Positions 34,759 through 42,790 of a stretch of 64,000 bases of DNA are shown piece by piece. The stretch comes from JAFAXD01 sp963816775 (GTDB lineage: Bacteria; Pseudomonadota; Alphaproteobacteria; Rhizobiales; Xanthobacteraceae): the NCBI GenBank assembly GCA_963816775.1, contig CAWFLX010000029.1, forward strand, positions 1 through 64,000, in the 5' to 3' direction. The position numbers were made by a program, and so were the translations under genes. The notes beneath the pieces were generated by a model, which did not search any database, had not been told where the DNA came from, and worked only from the letters and a program-made list of their open reading frames with translations. Numbering within the stretch: position 1 is the first letter of the stretch; each line of letters begins with the position of its first letter.

Positions 34759-37131
34759 TCACGACGCCGGGCGCGCGTCCTGGATCGCCTGCCAGACCTT
34801 CTGCGGGGTCGCGGGCATTTCGATGTGCCGCACGCCGAGATGCCACAGCGCATCGACGATCGCGTTGATCACCACGCCGAGCGCCGGCGTGGTTCCGCCT
34901 TCGCCGCCGGAGCGGAAGCCGAGCGGATGGGAGCTCGCCGGCACTTCACTCAACTCGGTTGCGAACGACGGCAGATCGGTGGCGCGCGGCAGCGCATAAT
35001 CCATCAGCGACGCGGACAGCATCTGTCCGCTGTCGCGGTCGTACCAGCATTCTTCCATGAGCGCTTGACCGACGCCCTGGGCGATGCCGCCGTGGGTCTG
35101 GCCATGCAAGATCAGCGGATTGACCGCGCGGCCGACGTCGTCGACCGATGTATAGCGCACGATCGCGACGCTGCCGGTATCGGGATCAACCTCGACCTCG
35201 CAGACGCAAGTGCCATACGGAAAGCAAAGCCCGGGGGTCACGCGATCGCATGAACCGCTCAACGGGCCGCGCAGGTTCTCAGGCAGATCGCTACTTTTGC
35301 TGGCCGCTGCCGCGATCTCAAACAGATCGAGCGAACGATCGGTGCCCTCGATCGCAAAACGTCCCTCGGCGAACCGGACGCGCTCGATAGGCGCCTGCAG
35401 CAGCAAGGCCGCGACCTCGCGACCCTTCTGGATGATCTCGTCGGCGGCGGCGCGGATGACGATGCTGCCGAACCGGATCGAGCGGCCGGAATGCGAACCG
35501 CCGCCCGCCTTGACGACGTCGGTGTCGCCGGTACGCACCCGCACCGCCTCGAACGGCACCCCCAGCCAGTCGGCGACGATCTGCGAGAAGGCGGTTTCAT
35601 GCCCTTGCCCGGTCGCCTGCGTGCCGATCACAAGATCGACGCGACCGTCCGCGTGGACCATGATATCGGCACGCTCGCGCGGCACCCCACTGGTCAACTC
35701 GATGTAGTTCGCAACCCCGATGCCGGCGAGCTTGCCGCGCTTGCGGGCGGCCTTGCGGCGCTTCGGAAAACCCGCCCAGTCGGCGATGTCGAGCGCGCGC
35801 TGCATGGCGTCGACATAGTCGCCGCTGTCGTAGGTGATGCCGACCGGATTGCGCCACGGCAGCGCCTTCGCCGGGATCATGTTGCGCCGGCGTAGCTCGA
35901 CCCGGTCGAAGCCGCACTCGCGCGCCGCGAGATCCATCAGCCGTTCGATCACGTACATCGCTTCCGGCCGCCCGGCGCTGCGATAAGGAATTGTGCTCGG
36001 CGTGTTGGTCAGCGCGGCGCGCGCCCGGTAGTGCGCGGTCGGCACCGCGTAGAGGCTCGTCATCAGCTGCACCCCCTTGTTGAGGGGCACGAACGAGGCG
36101 GCGTGGGCGCCGATGTTGCTGAGGTTGGACGAGCGCATCGCCAGGATGCGGCCCTTGGCATCGAGCGCAAGCTCGGCCGTGACGGTGAGATCGCGCGCCT
36201 GATAATCGCTCAAGAAGGATTCGTTGCGGTCGGCGACGTGCTTGACCGGACGCCCGATCTGTCGGGCGGCGTACGCCACCAGCGCAAACTCGGGGTGGGT
36301 GGCATTGCGAGTTCCGAAATTGCCGCCGACGTCGCGCGGCGCCACCACCCGAACCTGCTCGGGTGCCACCCCGAGGATGGTCGCGATCTCCAAACGCACC
36401 TGCACGACGCCGAGCCCGTGCGAGACGTTGACGGTGTAGCGCCCGGACTCGCCGTCGTAGGACGCAATGACCGCGCGCGGCTCGAGGTGCACGCCGGTCA
36501 CGCGCTGGACGCGGGTTTCGAGCTTCACGCGATGCGCGGCGCGCGCAAACGCCGCGTCGGTTGCCGACGCGTCGCCGATCTCGGCGTCGAGCGCGACGTT
36601 GTTGGGCACGTGATCCCAGAGACGCGGCGCGGCCGGTTCGATTGCTTGCGCGGCAAGCGTCACCGCCGGCAGCGGTTCCCACGTAATGTCGACCAACTCG
36701 GCGGCGTCTTTGGCGGCCGCGAGCGTGTCGGCCACCACCATCGCAATGCCTTCGCCCGCAAAGCGGGCGCGATCCGCTGGCAGCAGGACCTGCTCGGTGG
36801 CGAGCCGCTCGCTGCCGTCGCGGTTGCGCAACGGCACGTCGGAACCCATGTGCGAGCTGCCGACCGCGTGCGGGATCGGCTTGAGGCCTGCGTGCGCGAT
36901 GTCGGCGCCGGTGTAGATCGCTAGAATGCCGGGCGCTCTGCGCGCCGGCGCAACGTCGATTGAGCGAATGTGCGCGTGCGCGTGCGGCGATCGCACAAAA
37001 ACCGCGTAGGCGGCGCCGTGAACGTCGAGATCATCCGCGTAGCATCCGCCCCCGACGATCAGCCGGTCGTCTTCCTTGCGGCGCACCGGATCGCCGATCC
37101 CGGCGTGTCCCGTTCCCTGTAGGCTCTCCAC
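34759..37131 (-). CDS. Molybdenum hydroxylase large subunit (xanthine dehydrogenase/CoxL-like), without partners
   Basis: A 790-residue molybdopterin-binding subunit. The start is taken as GTG 37131, which follows GGGAGG; the frame stays open further upstream, but that extension only reads through the sigma gene's 3' end. Landmarks: GDPVRRKEDDRLIVGGGCYA at the start, PYRSAGRPEAMYVIERLMDL in place of the CO dehydrogenase active-site loop, QATGQGHETAFSQIVADWLG, and the catalytic glutamate in RSGGEGGTTPALGVV. It therefore resembles form II/aldehyde oxidase-type enzymes, not true CO dehydrogenase. No FAD (medium) or 2Fe-2S (small) subunit gene is adjacent. Confidence 0.88.
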   Translation of the reverse strand: MESLQGTGHAGIGDPVRRKEDDRLIVGGGCYADDLDVHGAAYAVFVRSPHAHAHIRSIDVAPARRAPGILAIYTGADIAHAGLKPIPHAVGSSHMGSDVPLRNRDGSERLATEQVLLPADRARFAGEGIAMVVADTLAAAKDAAELVDITWEPLPAVTLAAQAIEPAAPRLWDHVPNNVALDAEIGDASATDAAFARAAHRVKLETRVQRVTGVHLEPRAVIASYDGESGRYTVNVSHGLGVVQVRLEIATILGVAPEQVRVVAPRDVGGNFGTRNATHPEFALVAYAARQIGRPVKHVADRNESFLSDYQARDLTVTAELALDAKGRILAMRSSNLSNIGAHAASFVPLNKGVQLMTSLYAVPTAHYRARAALTNTPSTIPYRSAGRPEAMYVIERLMDLAARECGFDRVELRRRNMIPAKALPWRNPVGITYDSGDYVDAMQRALDIADWAGFPKRRKAARKRGKLAGIGVANYIELTSGVPRERADIMVHADGRVDLVIGTQATGQGHETAFSQIVADWLGVPFEAVRVRTGDTDVVKAGGGSHSGRSIRFGSIVIRAAADEIIQKGREVAALLLQAPIERVRFAEGRFAIEGTDRSLDLFEIAAAASKSSDLPENLRGPLSGSCDRVTPGLCFPYGTCVCEVEVDPDTGSVAIVRYTSVDDVGRAVNPLILHGQTHGGIAQGVGQALMEECWYDRDSGQMLSASLMDYALPRATDLPSFATELSEVPASSHPLGFRSGGEGGTTPALGVVINAIVDALWHLGVRHIEMPATPQKVWQAIQDARPAS

Positions 37132-37285
37132 GTGTCCTCCCGCACTGCTGCGCGCATGACCTACAACAGGTGAGGCACGTTGCGAAGCGCCGTGTGGCGA
37201 CATTTCGTAAGCACGGTCATGCGTTTGGGCTGGCCGCCGGCCCGGGACGCGTCGCCGGGCGAGGGCCTTCGGCAATAATGGGCCG

Positions 37286-38215
37286 CTACCCCAATGGGCG
37301 TACGTCGGCGCCGTCGATGACGTAGCGGGCGTGGGCGAAGTCGCGGATCGACAGCACGTGGCCCGCCGCCCACTCCAGCAGGATGAAATACGACAGTCGT
37401 CCGGACGGGTCGTCGGGATTGTAAACCAGGATCGCCGGGCGCCGGTCCACAAATCCGGGAACGAGATGCCAGCCCTGCGCCTCGCCGTACCTGTGAAAAT
37501 AATGCGACACCTCGGAGCGACCGTGGGCGCGCTTGCGGGAGACAAGATCGAGGCGCACCTCCTCGGCCAGCATGTCACGGATCGCATCGAAATCGCGGGC
37601 ATTGAAGCGATCCACATAGGCCGCCAGCAATGCGCGCTCCGGTTCCGGTAAAACCGGAGCTGGCTGCTCGTCGCCTGCGCGCGCCAGTTCACGCAGGCGG
37701 ATCCGGCCGCGATGCACGGCGGTCTTGATTGCCGCGATGTTGCTCCCGGTGACGGTCCTGATGTCGTCGAGCGAGTAACCGAGGACATCCATCAGGATCA
37801 CGCTGCTGCGCTGAGTCACTGGCAGCTGCATGAAGTTTCGAAGACTTGCGGTGACGATCTGGCGATCGTCGATGCTGTTGATGGGATCGGGGACCATGTC
37901 CGTATCCTCATCCGAGTGAATGGCGGCGAGGCGCGCGCGGCGGCGCAAAAAATCCAACGCCGCATTGTGCGCGATGCGAAACAGCCACCCCTCCGCATTG
38001 GCGGTCGGGCCGGCGCGGTCGTAAGCTTCGAGCGCCTTCACGAGCGCATCCTGCACCACGTCCTCGCCGTCGATCACCGAGCCGGTCATGCGCGCGCAGT
38101 AGCGGTGCAGCTTGGGCCGCAAATCGGCGAGAAGCCGATCGAAGACCGCGCGCGGCGGGCGCGTGTTGTCGGATGCGGCGTTGATGGGTGGCGCCCGGTT
38201 CATCTGTATTGTCAT
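37286..38215 (-). CDS. ECF sigma factor with SnoaL-like C-terminal domain (paralogue 1)
   Basis: A 309-residue sigma-70 family protein (ATG 38215; 38242 and 38203 also possible). Region 2 is RPKLHRYCARMTGSVIDGED with WLFRIAHNAALDFLRRRARL; region 4 is SVILMDVLGYSLDDIRTVTG with NIAAIKTAVHRGRIRLREL. Residues about 195-305 form a SnoaL-like domain (YVDRFNARDFDAIRDMLAEE). The architecture is that of ECF41/ECF56-type sigma factors, where the C-terminal domain controls activity in place of an anti-sigma factor. A candidate promoter of its own type lies just upstream (38256-38283). Very similar to the gene at 44909. Confidence 0.88.
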   Translation of the reverse strand: MTIQMNRAPPINAASDNTRPPRAVFDRLLADLRPKLHRYCARMTGSVIDGEDVVQDALVKALEAYDRAGPTANAEGWLFRIAHNAALDFLRRRARLAAIHSDEDTDMVPDPINSIDDRQIVTASLRNFMQLPVTQRSSVILMDVLGYSLDDIRTVTGSNIAAIKTAVHRGRIRLRELARAGDEQPAPVLPEPERALLAAYVDRFNARDFDAIRDMLAEEVRLDLVSRKRAHGRSEVSHYFHRYGEAQGWHLVPGFVDRRPAILVYNPDDPSGRLSYFILLEWAAGHVLSIRDFAHARYVIDGADVRPLG

Positions 38216-38255
38216 CCGATCTAACCGCTCTCCCCACAGCATAGCCGATCGTTGA

Positions 38256-38283
38256 AGACGACTCGGAACACCTAAAAGTTTCA
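38256..38283 (-). promoter_or_regulatory. Candidate ECF promoter facing the sigma gene
   Basis: On the minus strand TGAAAC and CGTCT are separated by 17 bases, with TTTT after the -35 part and CGAGT directly before CGTCT. CGTC is a usual -10 element for ECF sigma factors. The predicted start is about 30 bases before ATG 38215. The motif mirrors the one at 38303-38330. Confidence 0.55.
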
Positions 38284-38302
38284 GCCGTAAAAAAAGATTT
38301 TC

Positions 38303-38330
38303 GGAAACCTTTTGTCTTTGCGAGTCGTCT
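38303..38330 (+). promoter_or_regulatory. Candidate ECF promoter facing the SDR gene
   Basis: GGAAAC, 17 bases, CGTCT, preceded by an A/T tract (AAAAAAAGATTTT). It is divergent from the promoter at 38256-38283 and shares CGAGTCGTCT with it. The SDR start codon is 61 bases downstream. Confidence 0.55.
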
Positions 38331-38391
38331 CGGGAGCGCGGATGCGCGGCGGTTCCAATCCGCCACGTCGCTTACCCGACAGGAGGTCCCG

Positions 38392-39141
38392 ATGGCGTCT
38401 TTGAGCAACAGGAATATCGTAGTGATCGGCGGCAGTCGCGGCGTGGGGCAGGCGACCGTACGCGCTCTCCTCGCCGAGGGGGCGCGCGTTCTGGCGATTG
38501 CGCGCGGAACACAAGATCTCGCCAGGCTCGCCGACGAATTGCCCGCGGTGACGACGCTAGCGCTTGACGCAGCCGACGAGAACGCGCCCGCGCGGGTGTT
38601 TGCCGCGCTTGCCCCGGACGTGCTGGTGGTCGCCGGCGGCGCCAAGCGCACCGGCGCGCCGCTGCACGAACTCGCGTGGAAGGATTTCTCGGCGGTGTGG
38701 GACACCGACGTCAAAGCCTCATTTCTGTTCTGCAAGGCGGCGCTCCGCCAACCGCTTCCGCCCGGCACGACGGTGATCCTGGTTTCGAGCGGCGCCGGGC
38801 TCGGCGGCTCGCCAATTTCCGGAGGCTATGCGGGCGCCAAGCGCATGCAGATGTTCATGGCCAACTACGCCCAGAAGGAATCCGACCGGCTCAAGCTTGG
38901 ATTGCGGTTTCTGGCACTGGTGCCGCAAACCCCGATGCCCGACACCGACGGCGGCAAGGCGGCGGTCGCGGCTTACGCCAAGTATCTCGGGATAGCTCCG
39001 GAGGAATTCGTCGCGCGGCTGGGAACGCCGCAGACCGCGCAGGACGTGGCCCGTGCCATCGTCGCGTTTGCATCGCACCCCGATGCGAGATCCGGCAATG
39101 TTTTCATCGTTTCCGCCAAAGGTATCGAGGCGGCGCCGTAG
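38392..39141 (+). CDS. Short-chain dehydrogenase/reductase
   Basis: A 249-residue NAD(P)-binding enzyme. The Rossmann glycine motif is VVIGGSRGVGQATVRALLAE (about residues 11-30), followed by VLVVAGGAKRTG (the NAG equivalent, here AGG) and TVILVSSGAGLGGSPISGGY with Ser and the active-site Tyr in GGYAGAKRMQMF (Y-x-x-x-K, Lys as in AK). An AGGAGG site lies upstream. The substrate is unknown. It is divergent from the ECF sigma gene and carries the same type of candidate promoter, so it is a likely sigma target. Confidence 0.87.
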   Translation: MASLSNRNIVVIGGSRGVGQATVRALLAEGARVLAIARGTQDLARLADELPAVTTLALDAADENAPARVFAALAPDVLVVAGGAKRTGAPLHELAWKDFSAVWDTDVKASFLFCKAALRQPLPPGTTVILVSSGAGLGGSPISGGYAGAKRMQMFMANYAQKESDRLKLGLRFLALVPQTPMPDTDGGKAAVAAYAKYLGIAPEEFVARLGTPQTAQDVARAIVAFASHPDARSGNVFIVSAKGIEAAP

Positions 39142-39370
39142 CGCCGCCCGCGACGAACCGCAAATCATGCCGGTGTGACTGATCGGCTACAGCGTTCGAC
39201 GCCGATGATCCGGCTCGGTGCACGACCAACATAAGATCGGACAATGCGGCGCAGCGCGCCCCCTGGCGTCTGGCAAACTTGAGTGCAATACTTCCTCCGT
39301 CAGCAGCCACATGCGGTTCTGCCAAAGGCGCAAAAGCGTCGGCCACCGCATGGCTTGTCGGAGGAAAAAC

Positions 39371-40597
39371 ATGCCTGACCGGATCCTGACGACCCATGCC
39401 GGCAGCCTGCCGCGCCCGGCGAAAGTCATCGAACTCAACCATCAACGTATCGACGGCGAGAAGGTCGACGAAGCCACCTTCCAGCGGGAGCTCAAAGATG
39501 CCGTGGTCGATCTCGTCCGCCGCCAGAAGCAGGCCGGCATCGATCTCGTCAACGACGGCGAGTTCGGCCACACCATGGGCTACGACTATGATTACGGCGC
39601 GTGGTGGTCCTATGTGATCCGGCGCCTCAACGGGGTGGAGGTTGTGCCTGTCCCGCTCTGGGAACTGAAATTGTCGGTGCCTCCGCGCGCCAAGCCGGCT
39701 CCCGGCGAGTTCGTGCTCGGCAGCTTTGGCGACCGCAGGGACTGGAACAAGTTTCATGAAGCCTACGCCGATCCCCGCACCGGCTGCGCGCTGCCCGATC
39801 AGTTCATGGCCCACTACAGTCCGGTCGTCCGCAGCCCGATCAGCTACAAGGGGCAGGAGGCGATCCAGCGCGACATTGCCAATCTCAAGGCCGGGCTCGC
39901 CGCTGCGGGGATCAAGGGCGGCTGGATGAACTCGGTCGCGCCGGCGAGCTGCGCGCGCTTCCCGAATGAGTACTACAAGACCGATGAGGAACTGCTGTAC
40001 GCCTGCGCCGACGCGATGCGCGAGGAGTACAAGGCGATCATCGACGCGGGGCTGATCGTGCAGCTCGACGATCCGGCGATTGCCGAGAACTGGGACCAGG
40101 CCAAGGACGAGCCCAGCGTTGAGGGCTACAAGCGGTACACGAAGACCCGCATCGATGCACTCAATCACGCGATCAAGGGATTGCCCGCCGACCGCATCCG
40201 CTTCCACCTGTGCTGGGGAAGCTGGCACGGCCCGCATTTCACCGACTTCCCGATGGCCGATCTCGTGGACCTGATGCTGACGATCAACGCGGGCGCCTAC
40301 TCGTTCGAGGCCGCGAACGTCCGCCACGAGCACGAGTGGAAAGTGTGGAAGAACGTCAAGCTGCCTGACGGCAAGACGATCCTGCCCGGCGTCGTCACTC
40401 ACTCGACCAACGTGATCGAGCACCCGGAGGTGGTCGCGGACCGGATCGTGCGTTTTGCCGAGGTGGTCGGCCGCGACAACGTCGTCGCTTCGACCGACTG
40501 CGGGCTTGGCGGACGCGTGCATCCGCAGCTCGCGTGGGCGAAGCTCGAGTCGCTTGCACAGGGCGCCGAGATCGCCTCGCGGCGGCTGTGGCACTAG
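39371..40597 (+). CDS. Cobalamin-independent methionine synthase (MetE C-terminal domain) family protein
   Basis: A 408-residue protein starting at ATG 39371 after GGAGG. It matches only the catalytic half of MetE: LTTHAGSLPRPAKVIEL, QKQAGIDLVNDGEFGHTMGY, FHLCWGSWHGPHFTDFPM, YSFEAANVRHEHEW, and VASTDCGLGGRVHPQLAWAK, whose Cys and the earlier His and Cys residues are the expected zinc ligands. Lacking the N-terminal folate-binding half, it may be a thiol methyl- or alkyltransferase of another pathway rather than a methionine synthase. metF and metH are 22 kb away. The 229-base gap upstream shows nothing else. Confidence 0.85.
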   Translation: MPDRILTTHAGSLPRPAKVIELNHQRIDGEKVDEATFQRELKDAVVDLVRRQKQAGIDLVNDGEFGHTMGYDYDYGAWWSYVIRRLNGVEVVPVPLWELKLSVPPRAKPAPGEFVLGSFGDRRDWNKFHEAYADPRTGCALPDQFMAHYSPVVRSPISYKGQEAIQRDIANLKAGLAAAGIKGGWMNSVAPASCARFPNEYYKTDEELLYACADAMREEYKAIIDAGLIVQLDDPAIAENWDQAKDEPSVEGYKRYTKTRIDALNHAIKGLPADRIRFHLCWGSWHGPHFTDFPMADLVDLMLTINAGAYSFEAANVRHEHEWKVWKNVKLPDGKTILPGVVTHSTNVIEHPEVVADRIVRFAEVVGRDNVVASTDCGLGGRVHPQLAWAKLESLAQGAEIASRRLWH

Positions 40598-40716
40598 CGC
40601 GATCAGCAAGAGTGGTCGCCGGTTTTGCATTCGATCGCGCGCCAATAGATTGATTTGGCGCTTGATCTTGTCGGCGAACCACTCACACTTCTCCCGATCA
40701 TGCGCCAGCGCTGAGC

Positions 40717-40785
40717 TCACGCTTTCGCGCTCGCTGATTCCGACCTGACCTGAAGCCGCGCCGGCTGCCAGGAGCCGGAGACCGC
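40717..40785 (-). pseudogene. 3' fossil of a second MFS exporter gene
   Basis: On the minus strand this 69-base stretch reads AVSGSWQPARLQVRSESASA followed by Lys-Ala and a stop. That closely matches the C-terminus of the MFS protein encoded at 42791-44197 (AVAGLWQPARLAVGTQSVSA, Lys-Ala, stop). The DNA also matches (GCTCACGCTTTCGCGCTC is shared). Similarity ends abruptly at both sides, so it is the tail of a lost paralogue. It lies between the MetE-like and MOSC genes. Confidence 0.75.
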
Positions 40786-40814
40786 ACGTTGATTTATGAG
40801 CGCCTGCTGCAGCG

Positions 40815-42578
40815 TCAAAGATCAACAACAATGTCGCCCTGTGGTTGGGAACAGCAAATCAGCAGGTTACCCTCGCCTGGAGGGTCAATCGGATCGGGCG
40901 CATATTTCACCGCCCCTGCGACGAGGGCCGTCTCACACGTATGACAGACGCCGGTACGGCACGACCATCGCACCGGCACGTCGCACGCTTCGGCAAGTTC
41001 GAGCACGCTGTTGTAGGCCGCCCCCCAACGAACGCTCACACCGCTGCGAGCAAACGAGACTTGCGGTCCGGTACCGAGGGGCGAGGCCGGGACATGCGGC
41101 GGGCGCCGCGGCGAAGCAGCAATTCCCGGCGTGCTCGACGGCTCGGCGCCGAATAGTTCCGTATGCACCCGGCTTGGCGCGACGCCCCAACCGCTCAAGC
41201 CGATCGTTAAATCGTTCATGAATCTGGCCGGCCCGCAGATGTAGAACTCGGCGTCTCGCGGCACGCCGAGTTGCTGAAGAACATGCAAGTCCAAGTGTCC
41301 GCGCGCGTCGAAATCCGAACCCGGCTGATCTTGGGGATCGGGCGTGCTGTAGCAAATATGGTGGTTGCCATGCGGCAACCGATTGAGAAGCGCCCGCGTC
41401 TCCTGCGCGAACGGATGCTCACGCCGGTTGCGCGTGCCATAGAGCCACCAGATTTGCCGCTGAGACGAGCTCGCCGCCAGTTCGTGGAGCATGGCAAGCA
41501 CGGGGGTGACGCCGATCCCCGCGCTCAAGAAAACGAGTGGTAGATCGCCCTGCCGAAGGGTGAAAATTCCCCGCGCCGCGCTGGCGTCAAGCACGTCGCC
41601 GACCAGCAGCCTGTCATGGATGTAGGCGCCTGCCGCGCCGTGAGCTTCCCGTTTGATGCTCACCCGATAACGTTCAGCGCTGCGTTCGCCCGACAGTGAA
41701 TAGCTGCGGAGTAACGCGGGTGAATCTGGTGAGGGCTTCAGCCGCAGGACCACGAACTGACCGGGCAGAGCCGCAGCCAGAGGACGTCCATCGGTCGGCT
41801 CAAGGGTCAGCGAGATCACGCTGCTACTCTCGCGGGTCTTGCGGGAAACCCGCAGCGGACGGAATCCGCGCCATCCCGGAGGCGGCCCGGATTCGCGGGC
41901 GAGCCCGGCGTTTCCGGTCGTTACGGCGCCGCGGCGCTCCTGCTCGAGCAGCGCCCTGAAGGAGCCTTGCCAGCCAGGGCTCAGCGCCGGAATGCGCAGC
42001 GCCCGTGTCAGTTGATCGGAAGGATGGCCCGGCCGGTAAAGCAGGGCGTTGATCGCGGCAACGGTCATGCGCTCGGGGTCAGCCGATACCTGGATGATCT
42101 CATCACCGGCTTGCAGCTCGCCCTCTTCAAGAACGCGAAAATAAAAACCGGGCCGACCGTGGGCGACCAGCAGCGAGGCCATCTGGGGTTCGTTCAACCG
42201 AATGCCGACGCGATAACAGGTGACGCGGGGCTGCGTGACTTCGAGAAGCACGCTACCAATTCGATAGCGATCGCCGATGCAGACGTCCTGATCGGACAGT
42301 CCCTCGACGGTGAAATTTTCTCCGAACTGCCCATAGGTAAAATCGTTACGGTGCAGTTGCTGTTGCCAGTAGTTATAGGATTCGATCTGGTAGACGAAAA
42401 CGGCTCTTTGCTCGCCCCCGTGCCCGGTTGTGTCCCCTTGTCCGTCGCCATCGACATTGAGGCGCCGCACCATGCGACGGCCTTGCACCGGCGTCTTCCA
42501 AATACCGGTATGCACAGTCTGCCCTCGCCACGCGACGTCGCGGGGCAGGCCGACGTTGACCGAAAGTAAGCGTGGCAT
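40815..42578 (-). CDS. MOSC domain fused to FAD/NAD oxidoreductase and 2Fe-2S ferredoxin
   Basis: A 587-residue three-part protein. Residues 1-~220 are a YiiM-like MOSC unit (DGDGQGDTTGHGGEQRAVFV, QFGENFTVEGLSDQDVCIGD, QPRVTCYRVGIRL with the conserved Cys). Residues ~240-470 are a ferredoxin-reductase module: RSYSLSGE for FAD and FLSAGIGVTPVLAMLHEL for NAD(P). The last 90 residues are a plant-type ferredoxin, with cysteines in SCRTGVCHTCETALV and ICCSQP. It resembles MOSC-reductase fusions thought to reduce N-hydroxylated compounds. It stands alone; the start has AAGGAA upstream. Confidence 0.88.
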   Translation of the reverse strand: MPRLLSVNVGLPRDVAWRGQTVHTGIWKTPVQGRRMVRRLNVDGDGQGDTTGHGGEQRAVFVYQIESYNYWQQQLHRNDFTYGQFGENFTVEGLSDQDVCIGDRYRIGSVLLEVTQPRVTCYRVGIRLNEPQMASLLVAHGRPGFYFRVLEEGELQAGDEIIQVSADPERMTVAAINALLYRPGHPSDQLTRALRIPALSPGWQGSFRALLEQERRGAVTTGNAGLARESGPPPGWRGFRPLRVSRKTRESSSVISLTLEPTDGRPLAAALPGQFVVLRLKPSPDSPALLRSYSLSGERSAERYRVSIKREAHGAAGAYIHDRLLVGDVLDASAARGIFTLRQGDLPLVFLSAGIGVTPVLAMLHELAASSSQRQIWWLYGTRNRREHPFAQETRALLNRLPHGNHHICYSTPDPQDQPGSDFDARGHLDLHVLQQLGVPRDAEFYICGPARFMNDLTIGLSGWGVAPSRVHTELFGAEPSSTPGIAASPRRPPHVPASPLGTGPQVSFARSGVSVRWGAAYNSVLELAEACDVPVRWSCRTGVCHTCETALVAGAVKYAPDPIDPPGEGNLLICCSQPQGDIVVDL

Positions 42579-42790
42579 CACTTCCTTCTCCGGTACCGGC
42601 GATCGCTATTGCTTCGTTGCGTTAGTTATACCGGGAAGGCAACTCTATCCATCAGGTCACCTCGCACGGCGGACCGGCCGGGCAGCGCCGAAATCCAAAT
42701 GGATATGTTGTACGACGACCGCACCGACCTACCGCTTTATGCGGAAGATGCGCCGCCAAGCCGCTTCTGCACGCTGGCACTCGTTTCAGC

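Noticed and set aside
37132..37788. Extension of the molybdenum hydroxylase frame by about 219 residues
   Set aside because: The added residues have no family similarity and lie over the 3' half of the sigma gene in another frame; a GTG with a strong ribosome site gives the expected N-terminus.
39104..40831. A 575-residue minus-strand frame
   Set aside because: It is antisense to the MetE-like gene. Its N-terminal end overlaps the MFS fossil but in a different frame.
42582..42790. A small gene between the MOSC fusion and the MFS gene (for example from 42609)
   Set aside because: The frame continues antisense into the MFS gene and its first part matches nothing I know; I see no supported gene in this gap.
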